The translations under genes and the position numbers were made by a program. From Bryobacterales bacterium (GTDB taxonomy: Bacteria > Acidobacteriota > Terriglobia > Bryobacterales > Bryobacteraceae): 46,396 nt of DNA. Position 1 is the stretch's first letter, and every line of letters starts with the position of its first letter. The DNA lies in the NCBI GenBank assembly GCA_003135055.1, contig PLDF01000167.1:1-46396 (forward strand), read 5' to 3'. Of the stretch, positions 1 to 7,854 are shown in pieces. Below the pieces are notes generated by a model. It was given only the letters and a program-made list of their open reading frames with translations. It did not search any database and had not been told where the DNA came from.

Positions 1-1
1 C

Positions 2-49
2 GGCGCCAACAGCGGCTGGCAGTCGATGGGTACTTGGACTGTGCCGTAG
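2..49 (+). CDS. C-terminal tail of a protein cut by the window edge (tentative)
   Basis: Reading from base 2 gives the 15-residue tail GANSGWQSMGTWTVP and then a TAG stop. The Gly/Ser/Trp-rich composition is typical of the end of a secreted beta-rich protein. Everything upstream lies outside the window, so neither family nor function can be given. The call rests only on composition and on the absence of any other reading of the first 50 bases. Confidence 0.3.
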   Translation, partial: GANSGWQSMGTWTVP

Positions 50-100
50 GCACTCGCGCTACCGCCCGTGCTGCGCGTCGCTTCGCTTCACAACCGCCTC

Positions 101-208
101 GCGCGCGGCCCCGATCGGAGCCAAGACCGTGAGGGAGTGGTCTTCGATAAATAAATACGAAACCGTCTTTCTGAAACGCAGTACTCAACCAATTCGCGAT
201 GCGATTTC
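101..208 (+). repeat. Dispersed palindromic repeat, copy A
   Basis: The core is CCCCGATCGGAGCC, close to the perfect palindrome GGCTCCGATCGGAGCC, followed by ACCGTGAGGGAGTGGTCTTC. The same string with few changes recurs at 19911-20020 and, inverted, at 35298-35344. Similarity to the 19.9 kb copy weakens but continues for about 100 bases (GAAAC...GTACT...ATTCGC). No gene is seen in 50-356; near its end there is a short direct repeat, ATTATGCGAGGC, at about 293-325. Confidence 0.6.
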
Positions 209-356
209 TTCAAGCTGACCGGGATTCGCCCCAGGGTTTCGCCTCTTTCCACGCCGCACCGCTCCCACTTTCCCGATCAAATCCGCCGCCACATTATGCG
301 AGGCCCGCATATTATGCGAGGCGCCATATCGCCAGAGCTATAGTAACTCGCCGCCT

Positions 357-704
357 TCACCGCTCCGGAACGCCGTAGCGTGTGAGCAGTTCGACGCCGC
401 GCGGCTGCCCGTATTGCTCCGCCAGCCGGGCGTGACGCCACGCAGCGGCATAATCGGCGCGGATGGCGTACTCTTCGCACAGCGACGCGTGCGCCTCGGC
501 AAACCCAGGCTCCAGCCGCACCGCTTCCAGCATCAACGCCAGCGCATAATCGGCCTTCCCGCCGATGCGGTAGAACTGCGACAGCGCGTAATAGGGCTTG
601 GCGTTCCGTGGCTCGCGCGCGATCCACTCGCGCTGTTCGTCCATGTGGAGACGCGTTTCGCGGTCGAGCGCGAAGTCGATCACTTCGTCGCGCCAGAAGC
701 TCAT
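357..704 (-). CDS. Small tetratricopeptide-repeat protein
   Basis: A 115-residue protein with two TPR-like helical pairs: residues 36-65 (KPYYALSQFY...ALALMLEAV) and 70-100 (FAEAHASLCEEYA...AWRHARLAEQ). TPRs mediate protein-protein contacts; no catalytic motif, signal peptide or membrane segment is visible. Its ATG overlaps the stop of the glycerate kinase gene by four bases (ATGA at 704-701), so it is the last member of the aroK-glycerate kinase operon and is probably translationally coupled. A specific partner cannot be named. Confidence 0.8.
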   Translation of the reverse strand: MSFWRDEVIDFALDRETRLHMDEQREWIAREPRNAKPYYALSQFYRIGGKADYALALMLEAVRLEPGFAEAHASLCEEYAIRADYAAAWRHARLAEQYGQPRGVELLTRYGVPER

Positions 705-2047
705 TCGGCAGCTCCCAGAAGCATGATGCGCACGTCCATTACGTTAGTGTGCGTGGGTCCGGTCTTCACCAGGTCGCCGATCGATTCGAAGTAGCGGTAC
801 GAATCGTGGTTGTCCAGGTAGCGGCGGGCTTCCGGGTTGCGCGCCAGCGTCCGGCCGTCGGCGATTGCGCCCGCGGCATCGGTGGGGCCATCGGTGCCGT
901 CGGTGCCGGCGCTGAAGACCACCGCGTTGGGCAAACCGGCGAGATCGATTGCCGCCGCCAGCGCGAACTCCTGATTGCGGCCGCCCATTCCGCGGCCTTT
1001 CAGCGCGCCCGTTTTGAGCGTATCCGTTTTCAAGGTAACCGTAGTTTCGCCGCCGCTGATAATGCATGCGGGCGGCTTCACGGGGTGGCCGGTGTGCGCG
1101 GCTTCGCGCAGAATCGCCGCATGCATGCGTGCGATCTCGCGCGTTTCGCCGACGATTTCACTCGATAGAATCAGCGTGCGATAGCCCAGCTCGCGCGCGC
1201 GGGCAGAGGCAGCGGTCAGCGCCAGGCGGTTGCTGCCAATGACTGTATTGCGGACGCGGCGGAAGGCCGCATCGCCGGGTTTGAGCGTTTCGGGAATCTC
1301 GAGGCGCAGACCGCTTTCGATGCGAGCGCGGACAGCCTTCGGCGCTCGCCGCCAGATTCCATAGCGCTTCAGCACGGCGGCGGCATCGGCGAAAGTGGAG
1401 GCGTCGGGCGCAGTGGGGCCGGAGCCGATCACGTCCGGATTGTCGCCAACCACGTCGGACAGCAGCAGCGATTCCACTCGCGCCGGCGCGGCCAGACGCG
1501 CCAGTTCCCCGCCCTTGATGCGCGACAGGTGTTTGCGTACGGCATTCATTTCGTGGATGTCCGCGCCCGCGGCCAGCAGCAGCCGGGTCAACTCGCGCTT
1601 TTCCTCGAGCGTTACCGGCGGCGCGGGCAGCGGCAGCAGCGCGGAAGCGCCACCGGAGATCAGGCACAGCACCAGGTCGCCGCGCTGCGCTTGCGCGGCG
1701 AGGGCGGCGATGCGTTGCGCGCCGCTCATGCCGCGCTCATCCGGCTCCGGATGGCCGCATTCGTTCAACTCGATGCGGCGCAGGCTCGTGGTATGGCCGT
1801 ACTTCACGTTCACCAATCCCGCGCCCGCCGGAACGGAAAGGCCGGCGGGCCCGTCCCACCTGAGCGCGCGTTCGCAGGCAAGCGCCATGGAAGCGCCCGC
1901 TTTGCCCGCGCCCAGAACGTAAATGTTTTGGAAGCGGCTGAAGTCGATGCGCGCCAGATGCCGCTCCACCGCGCGCGAGGGATCGGCCGCGGCGAGCGCG
2001 GCGTCGAAGATGGCGCGGGCGTGTTTGCGTAGCGTTCGGGTGCTCAT
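701..2047 (-). CDS. Glycerate 2-kinase (MOFRL family)
   Basis: A 448-residue protein matching the two-domain DUF4147/MOFRL glycerate 2-kinases, which phosphorylate D-glycerate to 2-phosphoglycerate. Visible motifs are VLGAGKAGASMA near residue 45, CLISGGASALLPLP near 115, HLSRIKGG, LLLSDVVGDNPDVIGSGPT in the middle, and the C-terminal GGRNQEFALA and SAGTDGTDGPTDAAGA blocks. The start chosen is the ATG at 2047, because it overlaps the aroK stop (ATGA) and is followed by the normal family N-terminus; the 64 residues open upstream are aroK antisense-frame material. Just before GMGGRNQEF there is a small repetitive insertion (LKTDTLKTGALKGR) where relatives usually have a short turn. Confidence 0.93.
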   Translation of the reverse strand: MSTRTLRKHARAIFDAALAAADPSRAVERHLARIDFSRFQNIYVLGAGKAGASMALACERALRWDGPAGLSVPAGAGLVNVKYGHTTSLRRIELNECGHPEPDERGMSGAQRIAALAAQAQRGDLVLCLISGGASALLPLPAPPVTLEEKRELTRLLLAAGADIHEMNAVRKHLSRIKGGELARLAAPARVESLLLSDVVGDNPDVIGSGPTAPDASTFADAAAVLKRYGIWRRAPKAVRARIESGLRLEIPETLKPGDAAFRRVRNTVIGSNRLALTAASARARELGYRTLILSSEIVGETREIARMHAAILREAAHTGHPVKPPACIISGGETTVTLKTDTLKTGALKGRGMGGRNQEFALAAAIDLAGLPNAVVFSAGTDGTDGPTDAAGAIADGRTLARNPEARRYLDNHDSYRYFESIGDLVKTGPTHTNVMDVRIMLLGAAE

Positions 2048-2574
2048 TTCAGCATCGGATGATTGAGAACGGCATCGAGCGCCTGCTCCGCATCGTCGCT
2101 TTCCATGGCGATACGCAAGTCGGCCAGTGCGTAGACCTCGCGCCGCGATTCGTAGAGCGCCGCGAAGCGCTGCGGGTCGCGGGCGAGCGGGCGCACGGAT
2201 GTGCCGCCAATGCGCCGCTGCACGCGCTCGAATGGGCAATCGAGCCAGATGGCGATGCCGTTCTGCAAAATCAGCTCGCGATTGGCCGCATCCACGAATG
2301 CGCCGCCGCCCAGCGCGATAACCGCCGGGCGTCCGCGCTCGATCGAGCGGACGTGCTGCCGCAGCATTTCCGATTCGATGCGGCGAAATTCCGGCTCGCC
2401 GCGCGTATCGAAAAGCTCGGCGATAGTGGTCTTCTCGGCCGCCTCGATTTCATCATCGAGGTCGAAGAAACTCCAGCCCAGCCGATGGGCCAAGTGTCGG
2501 CCGACGGTCGTTTTCCCGCTGCCCATGAAGCCCACCAGATAGAGACCGGGCGTGCGCTTCAGCCGGACGTTCAT
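2044..2574 (-). CDS. aroK: Shikimate kinase
   Basis: 176 residues, the normal size for AroK, which phosphorylates shikimate with ATP in the pathway to chorismate. The Walker A loop GFMGSGKTT is at residues 15-23, the DLDDEIE shikimate/Mg site near 38, FRRIESE near 62 and the glycine-rich ALGGGAF near 88. The lid region carries RIGGTSVRPLA with the expected arginine. It is the first gene of a tight operon with glycerate kinase and a TPR protein; the 206 bases upstream, which separate it from the SDR gene, are largely a dispersed repeat. Confidence 0.96.
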   Translation of the reverse strand: MNVRLKRTPGLYLVGFMGSGKTTVGRHLAHRLGWSFFDLDDEIEAAEKTTIAELFDTRGEPEFRRIESEMLRQHVRSIERGRPAVIALGGGAFVDAANRELILQNGIAIWLDCPFERVQRRIGGTSVRPLARDPQRFAALYESRREVYALADLRIAMESDDAEQALDAVLNHPMLK

Positions 2575-2660
2575 GTCAAACCTCTCATATCGATCTTGTT
2601 GGGCCGATTGGGGGCGCCCTCTGGTCCCGGCCTGCTGCGACCCCCTGTAATCTGCCCCCT

Positions 2661-2751
2661 TTGTGGGGCAGCCAATCCTGGCTGCCGCCGGCTTTCAGCC
2701 GGCGCTCTTGGCCTCGCGATAAGTCGGTTTCCGCCGCCAGAGACGCTCCCG
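2661..2751 (+). repeat. 90-bp dispersed intergenic repeat, copy 1
   Basis: Begins TTGTGGGGCAGCCAATCCTG, contains two hairpins (CAGCC-AATCCT-GGCTG and GCCGGCTTTCAGCCGGC) and ends GACGCTCCCG. A second copy, roughly 80% identical by eye, lies at 14342-14431. Each copy sits between the 3' end of one gene and another gene. It fills most of the gap between the SDR gene and aroK; the hairpins could end or protect transcripts. Confidence 0.75.
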
Positions 2752-2780
2752 CCAGAGACCGCCCCCGCTCGCCTCGCGCT

Positions 2781-3566
2781 TCACTTCGTCCCGTTCATTG
2801 CCGCCAGACGCGCTTCCACAATTGACGGAAACACTCGCGCCGCCACCACCAGCAGCCAGGAAGCGGGCGGCGCCACCACCGTACGCGCATTCCGTTCCAC
2901 GCCACGCCGGATCGACGTCGCACACTGCGCCGGTTCGATCGCAAAGCGTCGCGCCTTGATCACGCGTTCCGGCGCCTGGCCGGCACGCACATGCTGCTGG
3001 AAAGCGGTTTTGACGTAACCGGGGCACACGATCATGGTGCGGATATTGTCGCGGCGCAGCTCCATGCGCAGGCCCTCCGTGAGCGAGCCCAGCGCGTATT
3101 TCGAGACGCTGTAGAGCGTCATCCAGGGCAGCGTCACCTTGCCGGCGATCGAGCCGACGTTGACAATCATCCCGGAACGCCGCTCGCGCATGTGCGGCAC
3201 AACCATTTGCGTAAGGGCCAGCGGGGCGAAGAAATTCAGCTCCATCAAATGGCGCGCTTCTTCCATGGGGACGCGCCAAGCGGGAACGTAGATGCCGATG
3301 CCGGCGTTGTTGATCAGGATGTCGATCGAGCCGAAGCGTTCCAGAGTGCGTTCCACCAGGCTGCGGCGATGTGCGTCATCGGTGATATCCCCCGGCGTCA
3401 TCAGAGCATCGGGCGCTCCGGCGGAAGCGGCGGCTTTGCGGAGGCCGTCTTCGGAGCGTGCGGTTAAAGACAACTTGGCGCCGCATCGTGCGAATTCCGC
3501 GGCGCAGGCCGCGCCGATGCCTTCGGAAGCTCCGGTGATAATGACGACTTTGTTTTCGATCTGCAT
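2781..3566 (-). CDS. Short-chain dehydrogenase/reductase
   Basis: A classical SDR of 261 residues. The NAD(P) motif TGASEGIG is at residues 11-18, the NNAG motif follows FGSIDILI near 90, the catalytic Ser is in IVNVGSIAG, and the YxxxK pair is in LYSVSKYALGS near 155-165, followed by CPGYVKT. The start is the ATG at 3566, since the family N-terminus MQIENKVVIITGA begins there; the longer frame upstream belongs to the opposite reading of the coiled-coil gene. The substrate cannot be predicted; the closest types are ketoreductases acting on acyl or steroid-like compounds. The coiled-coil membrane gene ends 19 bases upstream, so the two may be co-transcribed. Confidence 0.9.
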   Translation of the reverse strand: MQIENKVVIITGASEGIGAACAAEFARCGAKLSLTARSEDGLRKAAASAGAPDALMTPGDITDDAHRRSLVERTLERFGSIDILINNAGIGIYVPAWRVPMEEARHLMELNFFAPLALTQMVVPHMRERRSGMIVNVGSIAGKVTLPWMTLYSVSKYALGSLTEGLRMELRRDNIRTMIVCPGYVKTAFQQHVRAGQAPERVIKARRFAIEPAQCATSIRRGVERNARTVVAPPASWLLVVAARVFPSIVEARLAAMNGTK

Positions 3567-3585
3567 GCGCCGTTGGGGCGGATGC

Positions 3586-3966
3586 CTAGCGGCGCGCCTC
3601 TTCGATGTGCTTGAGGCGCGCATCCAGCACTTCTTCCACGCGATGGAGTTCCGCCCGCCACAGGTCGCGCATGTCGTCGAAGCGCTGATTGATCGCGTCG
3701 AAGCGGCGGTCGATCCCTTCGAATCGCTGATTGATCGCTTCGAAGCGCTGATTGATCCCTTCGAAGCGCCCATCCATCACTTCGAATCGGGCATCGAAAC
3801 GCCGTCCGATCCCTTCGAATCGCCCGTCCATCCCTTCGAAACGGGCATCGAAACGCCGTTCGATGGAGTCAAGCCGTGCGTTCATGTACATCACCAGCAG
3901 GCCGAACATGGCGGCGTTAACGAAGATCGGCAAACCAATTGCTAGGTAAAGCTGTGCGTTGGTCAT
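3586..3966 (-). CDS. Membrane-anchored coiled-coil protein with heptad repeats
   Basis: 126 residues: one N-terminal hydrophobic segment (about residues 5-26, LYLAIGLPIFVNAAMFGLLV) and then a nearly perfect run of RF-x5 heptads from about residue 37 to 100 (RFEGMDG, RFEGIGR, RFEVMDG, RFEGINQ, RFEAINQ, RFEGIDR, RFDAINQ), ending in an amphipathic helix. The DNA shows the matching 21-base periodicity with RRFDARFE twice, so the repeat grew by duplication. The likely structure is an oligomeric coiled coil hanging from the inner membrane. The function is unknown; similar proteins occur as short hypotheticals in many bacteria. Confidence 0.8.
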   Translation of the reverse strand: MTNAQLYLAIGLPIFVNAAMFGLLVMYMNARLDSIERRFDARFEGMDGRFEGIGRRFDARFEVMDGRFEGINQRFEAINQRFEGIDRRFDAINQRFDDMRDLWRAELHRVEEVLDARLKHIEEARR

Positions 3967-4014
3967 GCGCCTCTCTCCATCTTACTCCACTCCCATTCGC
4001 GCCATAATATTACC

Positions 4015-4644
4015 ATGGCCTCGCGCCTCATTCCGCTGTTTCCCCTGCGCGTGGTGGTCTTTCCCCGAACCCCGCTGCCGCTCCACATTTTCGAGGAGCG
4101 CTACAAGGAGATGACGGGCGATGCCATACGCGACCATTCCGATATTGGCATCGTTCTGGCCAAGGAAGAGGGCATCGTGAACGCGGGATGCACGGTGCGC
4201 ATTGAAAAGCTGCTGCACACCTATCCGGACGGGCGGATGGATCTGCTGACGCGCGGGCAAGACCGCTTCGAAATTCTCGACCTGAACCAGGAGAAGAGCT
4301 ACCTCCAAGCCACCGTCGAGTTCTTCGACGACGACGATATCGCCGCCACGCCCGCCGATCTTCGCGACCGCGCCCTAGCCAATTACAATGCGCTTCGCGA
4401 GTTGACCGGCGCGGGCGACCTTGGAGCGGCCGACCTGAACGATCCGCAGCTCAGTTTCCAACTGGCGCAGATCCTGCCCGATTTGGATTTTCTGCACGCG
4501 CTCCAGCGTGACCGGTCGGAGACGGGCAGGCTGAAGCACTTGAATCAATATCTGGAACAGTACATCCCACGCCAGCGCACCATCGAGCGAGTCAAAGCGG
4601 TGGCGCCCACCAATGGATTCGGGGGCAAGCACGCGGAGCTCTAA
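4015..4644 (+). CDS. Lon N-terminal (substrate-binding) domain protein
   Basis: 209 residues that match only the LON substrate-binding domain: IPLFPLRVVVFPRTPLPLHI at 5-24, FEERYKEM, then GIVLAKEEGIVNAGCTVRIE and a helical C-terminal half. The AAA+ and protease domains of Lon are absent, as in the stand-alone 'peptidase S16, Lon domain' proteins. These are thought to bind unfolded protein, but their role is not settled. No clear Shine-Dalgarno precedes the ATG; an AT-rich TAATAT six bases before it suggests a very short or absent leader. The TonB-like gene starts three bases after the stop. Confidence 0.9.
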   Translation: MASRLIPLFPLRVVVFPRTPLPLHIFEERYKEMTGDAIRDHSDIGIVLAKEEGIVNAGCTVRIEKLLHTYPDGRMDLLTRGQDRFEILDLNQEKSYLQATVEFFDDDDIAATPADLRDRALANYNALRELTGAGDLGAADLNDPQLSFQLAQILPDLDFLHALQRDRSETGRLKHLNQYLEQYIPRQRTIERVKAVAPTNGFGGKHAEL

Positions 4645-4647
4645 GCG

Positions 4648-6231
4648 ATGACGATCAGGATTCGCGGCAATCCGAGCGGCCTGCGAAGGATATTGTGGGG
4701 CGGACCCCCCGGTCCGCGGCCGGCCCTCTGGCCGGCCCCTTCCGCGTCGCGCTTGAATCTTGCGCACTCACGTGGGACAGACGCCGTCTGTCAACCCGGC
4801 GATCTCGGCGAGCCGGCCACTTCCGCGGCAGAATCTCCCACGCCGTCTGCCGCCGCATTCAGCGGCCCACAGCCCGCCTCATCCGCCCCGCGCCGCTCAA
4901 GGCCGTTTTTTCTGTCGCTGTGCATCCACGGCGCCGTCGTCGGCTTGTTAGCGCTCAGCTCCGGCACCGAGGCCGCCGCGCCGCGCCCTCTGTACGACCA
5001 GGAGATTCGCCCCTACGAGCACAAGCTGATCTGGTACAGCCTGAAGAACCGCACTCCGGACGTGCGTCCCATATCGGCCAGGAAAACTCCGCGGCCGCCG
5101 CGCGCGCTGCGCAAGTTCGATCAGAGGCTCATCGCCGGGGTGAAAGAAGATGCCCGGCCGCCGCAGAAGGTGTGGATCCCGGACGCGCCCAAAGTGGATT
5201 TGGCCAAGGTGAAAGTAGAGCCGCTACCGAATCTGCTGGCGATCGCACCCGCGCCCAAGCGCCCGCTACGGGCCTTTCAACCGCCACCGGAGCCGCTAAC
5301 GAAACCGCAGGCGCCGCCTGTGATACTGGAAGCTCCTGAGGCCGCGTTAAAACCGGCGGCGGCGATTCCGACGGATTTTTCGCTCGGCATGAAACTTCCG
5401 CGGCCAATGAGGACCTTCGTGCCGCCTCCTGCGGCTAAGGTCGTGAAGAGCACGGCGACAGAACTTCCTCTGCCGCCCGAAACGCAGGTGGCCGCGGCGC
5501 CGGTGAGCACGGCATCGATGGCTATTGTGGGCCTCGATCCGGCGAAGACCATGGAGATACCCAAGCCGCCTGTGCCGCGCGAGGCCAACTTCTCGGCCGG
5601 TCCCAAGCTGAATCCCGATGGCGAGAGCACCCCCGCATCCGCCGCAATGCTCACCGTGCCGTCGCTCTACGCGCACGGGGGCCCGAAAGATATTCGGCCT
5701 TCACTGACGGCCGGCCTTGCGCCGATCTCGCAGCAGAATCTGATCGCGGCGATCCGTATGGGCAACATCGCCGCCCCTGGAACCCCGCAGCCGCATGCGC
5801 CGCGCGTTTCCAGTTCGCCCGATCCGCGAATGGCCGGGCGCCTGGTGTATATGATGGCGATTCAGATGCAGAACATCACCAGCTACTCCGGAAGCTGGAT
5901 GGTATGGTTCGCGGAACACCAACCCCTGCTGGGCGCGCCCCCGCTCGAAATGCGCCCTCCGGACCCGTTGCGCAAAGTGGACCCCAAGTATATCGCCGAT
6001 GCCGTGCTGGAGCGCGTGGAAGGCATTGTGCGGCTCTCGGCGGTAATTCGCAAGAGTGGCCGTGTGGAATCGGTGGAGCTGCTGAAGCACCTGGACGACC
6101 GCCTCGACAAGAGCGCCGAGGAAGCGCTCGGCAAATGGCAGTTCCAGCCGGCTCTGCGCGATGGAGCGCCGGTGGATGTGGACGCCGTGTTCGAAATCCC
6201 ATTCCGTCTGGCGCCCCGAACCACGAAGTAA
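4648..6231 (+). CDS. TonB-like energy transducer with repeat-encoded N-terminus
   Basis: 527 residues. A single membrane helix (RPFFLSLCIHGAVVGLLALSS, about residues 84-104) is followed by a long Pro/Ala/Lys-rich periplasmic spacer and a C-terminal TonB fold (about 430-520: VDPKYIADAVLERVEGIVRL...VESVELLKHLDDRLDKSAEEALGKWQFQPALRDG). TonB links inner-membrane proton force to outer-membrane receptors such as the one at 28.8 kb. The first ~80 residues precede the expected TonB start, and part of them is encoded by an intergenic-type palindrome (4694-4740). I kept ATG 4648 because it sits three bases after the preceding stop; a TTG at 4753 is an alternative. The HAD gene overlaps the stop by one base. 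Confidence 0.85.
   Translation: MTIRIRGNPSGLRRILWGGPPGPRPALWPAPSASRLNLAHSRGTDAVCQPGDLGEPATSAAESPTPSAAAFSGPQPASSAPRRSRPFFLSLCIHGAVVGLLALSSGTEAAAPRPLYDQEIRPYEHKLIWYSLKNRTPDVRPISARKTPRPPRALRKFDQRLIAGVKEDARPPQKVWIPDAPKVDLAKVKVEPLPNLLAIAPAPKRPLRAFQPPPEPLTKPQAPPVILEAPEAALKPAAAIPTDFSLGMKLPRPMRTFVPPPAAKVVKSTATELPLPPETQVAAAPVSTASMAIVGLDPAKTMEIPKPPVPREANFSAGPKLNPDGESTPASAAMLTVPSLYAHGGPKDIRPSLTAGLAPISQQNLIAAIRMGNIAAPGTPQPHAPRVSSSPDPRMAGRLVYMMAIQMQNITSYSGSWMVWFAEHQPLLGAPPLEMRPPDPLRKVDPKYIADAVLERVEGIVRLSAVIRKSGRVESVELLKHLDDRLDKSAEEALGKWQFQPALRDGAPVDVDAVFEIPFRLAPRTTK
4694..4740 (+). repeat. GC-rich palindromic repeat inside the TonB-like coding region
   Basis: GTGGGGCGGACC...GGTCCGC, then GGCCGGCC-CTCT-GGCCGGCC. 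It resembles the intergenic copies at 7011-7075 and 46086-46125 (inverted), which share GGGCGGACC...GGTCCGCG. Here it is read as protein (WGGPPGPRPALWPAP), an N-terminal extension not expected in TonB proteins. Confidence 0.6.
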
Positions 6232-6914
6232 TGCGCCAGTTCCTGATCGTAGACGCCGACGATACGCTGTGGGAAAACAACATCTATTTCGAGCGCGCGT
6301 TCGACGAGTTTGTAACGTTTCTGGATCACTCGTCGCTCACGCCGCCCGAGGTGCGCGACGTGCTCGACGCCATCGAGACGGCCAACGCCAAGGTGCACGG
6401 TTATGGCTCGCTCAACTTTGCGCGCAATCTGCGGCAGACTTATGAGAGGTTGTGCGAGCGGCATATCGAAGAAAGCGATCTGCAAACCGCGATGCGCTTC
6501 GCCGAGCGTATTCTGGATTGCCCCATGCAAGTAATCGAGGGCGTGGAAGAGACGTTGGCCTACCTCGCGGAGCGCCACGATTTGACGCTCTTCACGAAGG
6601 GGCATCCGGACGAGCAAAAGCTGAAGGTGGACCGCTCGGGCCTGGGCCGCTACTTCGGCCACACGGCGATCGTTAAGGAGAAAGACGCGCCCGCCTACCG
6701 CAAGCTGGTGCATGATCGCGCGATGGACCCGGCGCGCGCATGGATGATCGGCAACAGCCCGAAATCGGACGTGAATCCGGCGCTCGACGCGGGCTTGAAC
6801 GCCGTCTTCATTCCGCACGCGCATACCTGGGTGCTGGAGAAAGAGGAGATCCGGCCGGTTGAAGGACGCCTGCTTGTGCTGGAGAGATTCGATCAGTTGC
6901 GCCAGCGATTCTGA
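6231..6914 (+). CDS. HAD-superfamily hydrolase
   Basis: 227 residues with all HAD motifs: I, VDADDTLW (nucleophile D8, acid/base D10); II, LTLFTKG; III, the Lys of IVKEKDAPAYRKL; and IV, MIGNSPKSDVNPALDAG. A helical cap lies between motifs I and II (about 20-90), as in the phosphoglycolate phosphatase/haloacid dehalogenase-like type. It probably removes phosphate from a small metabolite that cannot be named from sequence. The ATG at 6231 shares its A with the TAA of the TonB-like gene, so the two are co-transcribed and probably coupled; the earlier in-frame ATG lies inside that gene. Confidence 0.9.
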   Translation: MRQFLIVDADDTLWENNIYFERAFDEFVTFLDHSSLTPPEVRDVLDAIETANAKVHGYGSLNFARNLRQTYERLCERHIEESDLQTAMRFAERILDCPMQVIEGVEETLAYLAERHDLTLFTKGHPDEQKLKVDRSGLGRYFGHTAIVKEKDAPAYRKLVHDRAMDPARAWMIGNSPKSDVNPALDAGLNAVFIPHAHTWVLEKEEIRPVEGRLLVLERFDQLRQRF

Positions 6915-7010
6915 ATGACTCGGTTGCAGGTTTCGTGGGCCAGGTTGCCAACCGGTTGCCAATCTCAATGCCGCTTACTTTGCCTTGAAGTAGGAATTGT
7001 GCGCAAGGCT

Positions 7011-7075
7011 GTGGGGCGGACCCCTGGGCGGACATCCTGGTCCGCGCGGGCCCCCCTGGACCCGCTCTTCGCCCA
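7011..7075 (+). repeat. Dispersed GC-rich repeat (GGGCGGACC family)
   Basis: GTGGGGCGGACCCCTGGGCG is followed by a CTGGTCCGCGCG half. About 40 bases are nearly identical to the reverse complement of 46086-46125. A further GTGGGGCAGGA...CCTGCGG hairpin lies at about 7108-7131. These occupy the gap after the HAD gene; the rest of 6915-7257 shows no gene. Confidence 0.65.
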
Positions 7076-7257
7076 GCCAAATCAGCCTCAATGGAGCCTG
7101 CGAAATGTGGGGCAGGATGCCTCCTGCGGACGGTTGCCAATCGCCGCTGTCGCCGTATTCAGCGAGACTCGATAGTCAAACAAGTCCAACCGCTTGTCGG
7201 GAACGTTAAGAGGAAAGCGAAAGCCGCGACGCCACTAAGGGGTGGCTCAAGAGTCGC

Positions 7258-7500
7258 ATGGTAATGAAGACAACCGAAGCCGGCTATCAAAGACATTTCC
7301 CTACATACCGCTTCTTCTACAGCTTCGATTGCAATGAGCCCGAACACATCCAGGATCGGCGCGATCGCCGCGCACGCAGGTACTGGATCGAGCCATAAGC
7401 GCCTGCCGCCAACGACGGGTCTTCGGCGAGGATTGACGTCGCGTTCAATGCCGAAGCTCGAATTCGGAACGCTACAGTCGGCGGCAACGAGACTTCCGCC
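7258..7500 (+). pseudogene. DUF4160 gene remnant
   Basis: An ORF from ATG 7258 to TAA 7398 encodes 46 residues containing FPTYRFFYSFDCNEPEHI and ARRYWIEP, which follow the DUF4160 pattern (YRFFFYS, NEPPHIHV, AKFWLDP). The conserved second His of HIHV is lost. After the in-frame stop the same frame continues with LAANDG-like residues, as the family would, so a premature stop is likely. DUF4160 proteins are often found beside DUF2442 in toxin-antitoxin-like pairs, but no DUF2442 is seen here. Identification is by eye from family memory and should be treated as probable. Confidence 0.6.
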
Positions 7501-7580
7501 CTCTTGACTCATGGCCGCCCCAATCGACGTCCCGTTGGCTGGCCCCAGGCGATAGCTCAAGTGGCGCGGCAGGTGTCGTC

Positions 7581-7854
7581 ATGGTTGTCGCTACAAACCC
7601 CGAATCCAAATCGAGGAGGTTCGACCTTCGGGCAACCCGCAAGCAGGAAAACCTCGTTCGAGTTGCAGTGAAACGCCGTAGGCTGGAAGTCACGGATTTC
7701 ACCGTCCGGAGCGCCTGCGAGAAAGCCGGGCAAACTTCTCGCCGATCGAACACGCTTCCTCCATCGGACGCAGTGGTCGCCTTTTCATGACTGCGCTCGA
7801 CGCGCCGCCTCGGGTCATTCCCCAAATCCGGAGGCTCTTTGCGGACCACCGATC
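7581..7854 (+). pseudogene. Frameshifted DUF1778 (TacA-type) antitoxin remnant
   Basis: ATG 7581 opens a frame reading SRRFDLRATRKQENLVRVAV and then LEVTDFTVRSACEKAGQ, the ribbon-helix-helix pattern of DUF1778 antitoxins (RI-L-RAT-EQ-LI-RAA...S-TDFV--A...A). That frame ends at 7790. The C-terminal part of the family, usually FLEALDAPPEPN--LRRL, appears in another frame at about 7777-7854 as RLFMTALDAPPRVIPQIRRL. A small indel near 7730-7780 therefore splits the gene. A GNAT (TacT) toxin would be expected downstream, but none can be read there, so this is an orphan relic. Confidence 0.65.

Noticed and set aside
5883..6968. 361-codon minus-strand frame opposite the TonB and HAD genes
   Set aside because: Antisense to two genes with good motifs and no recognisable domain of its own.
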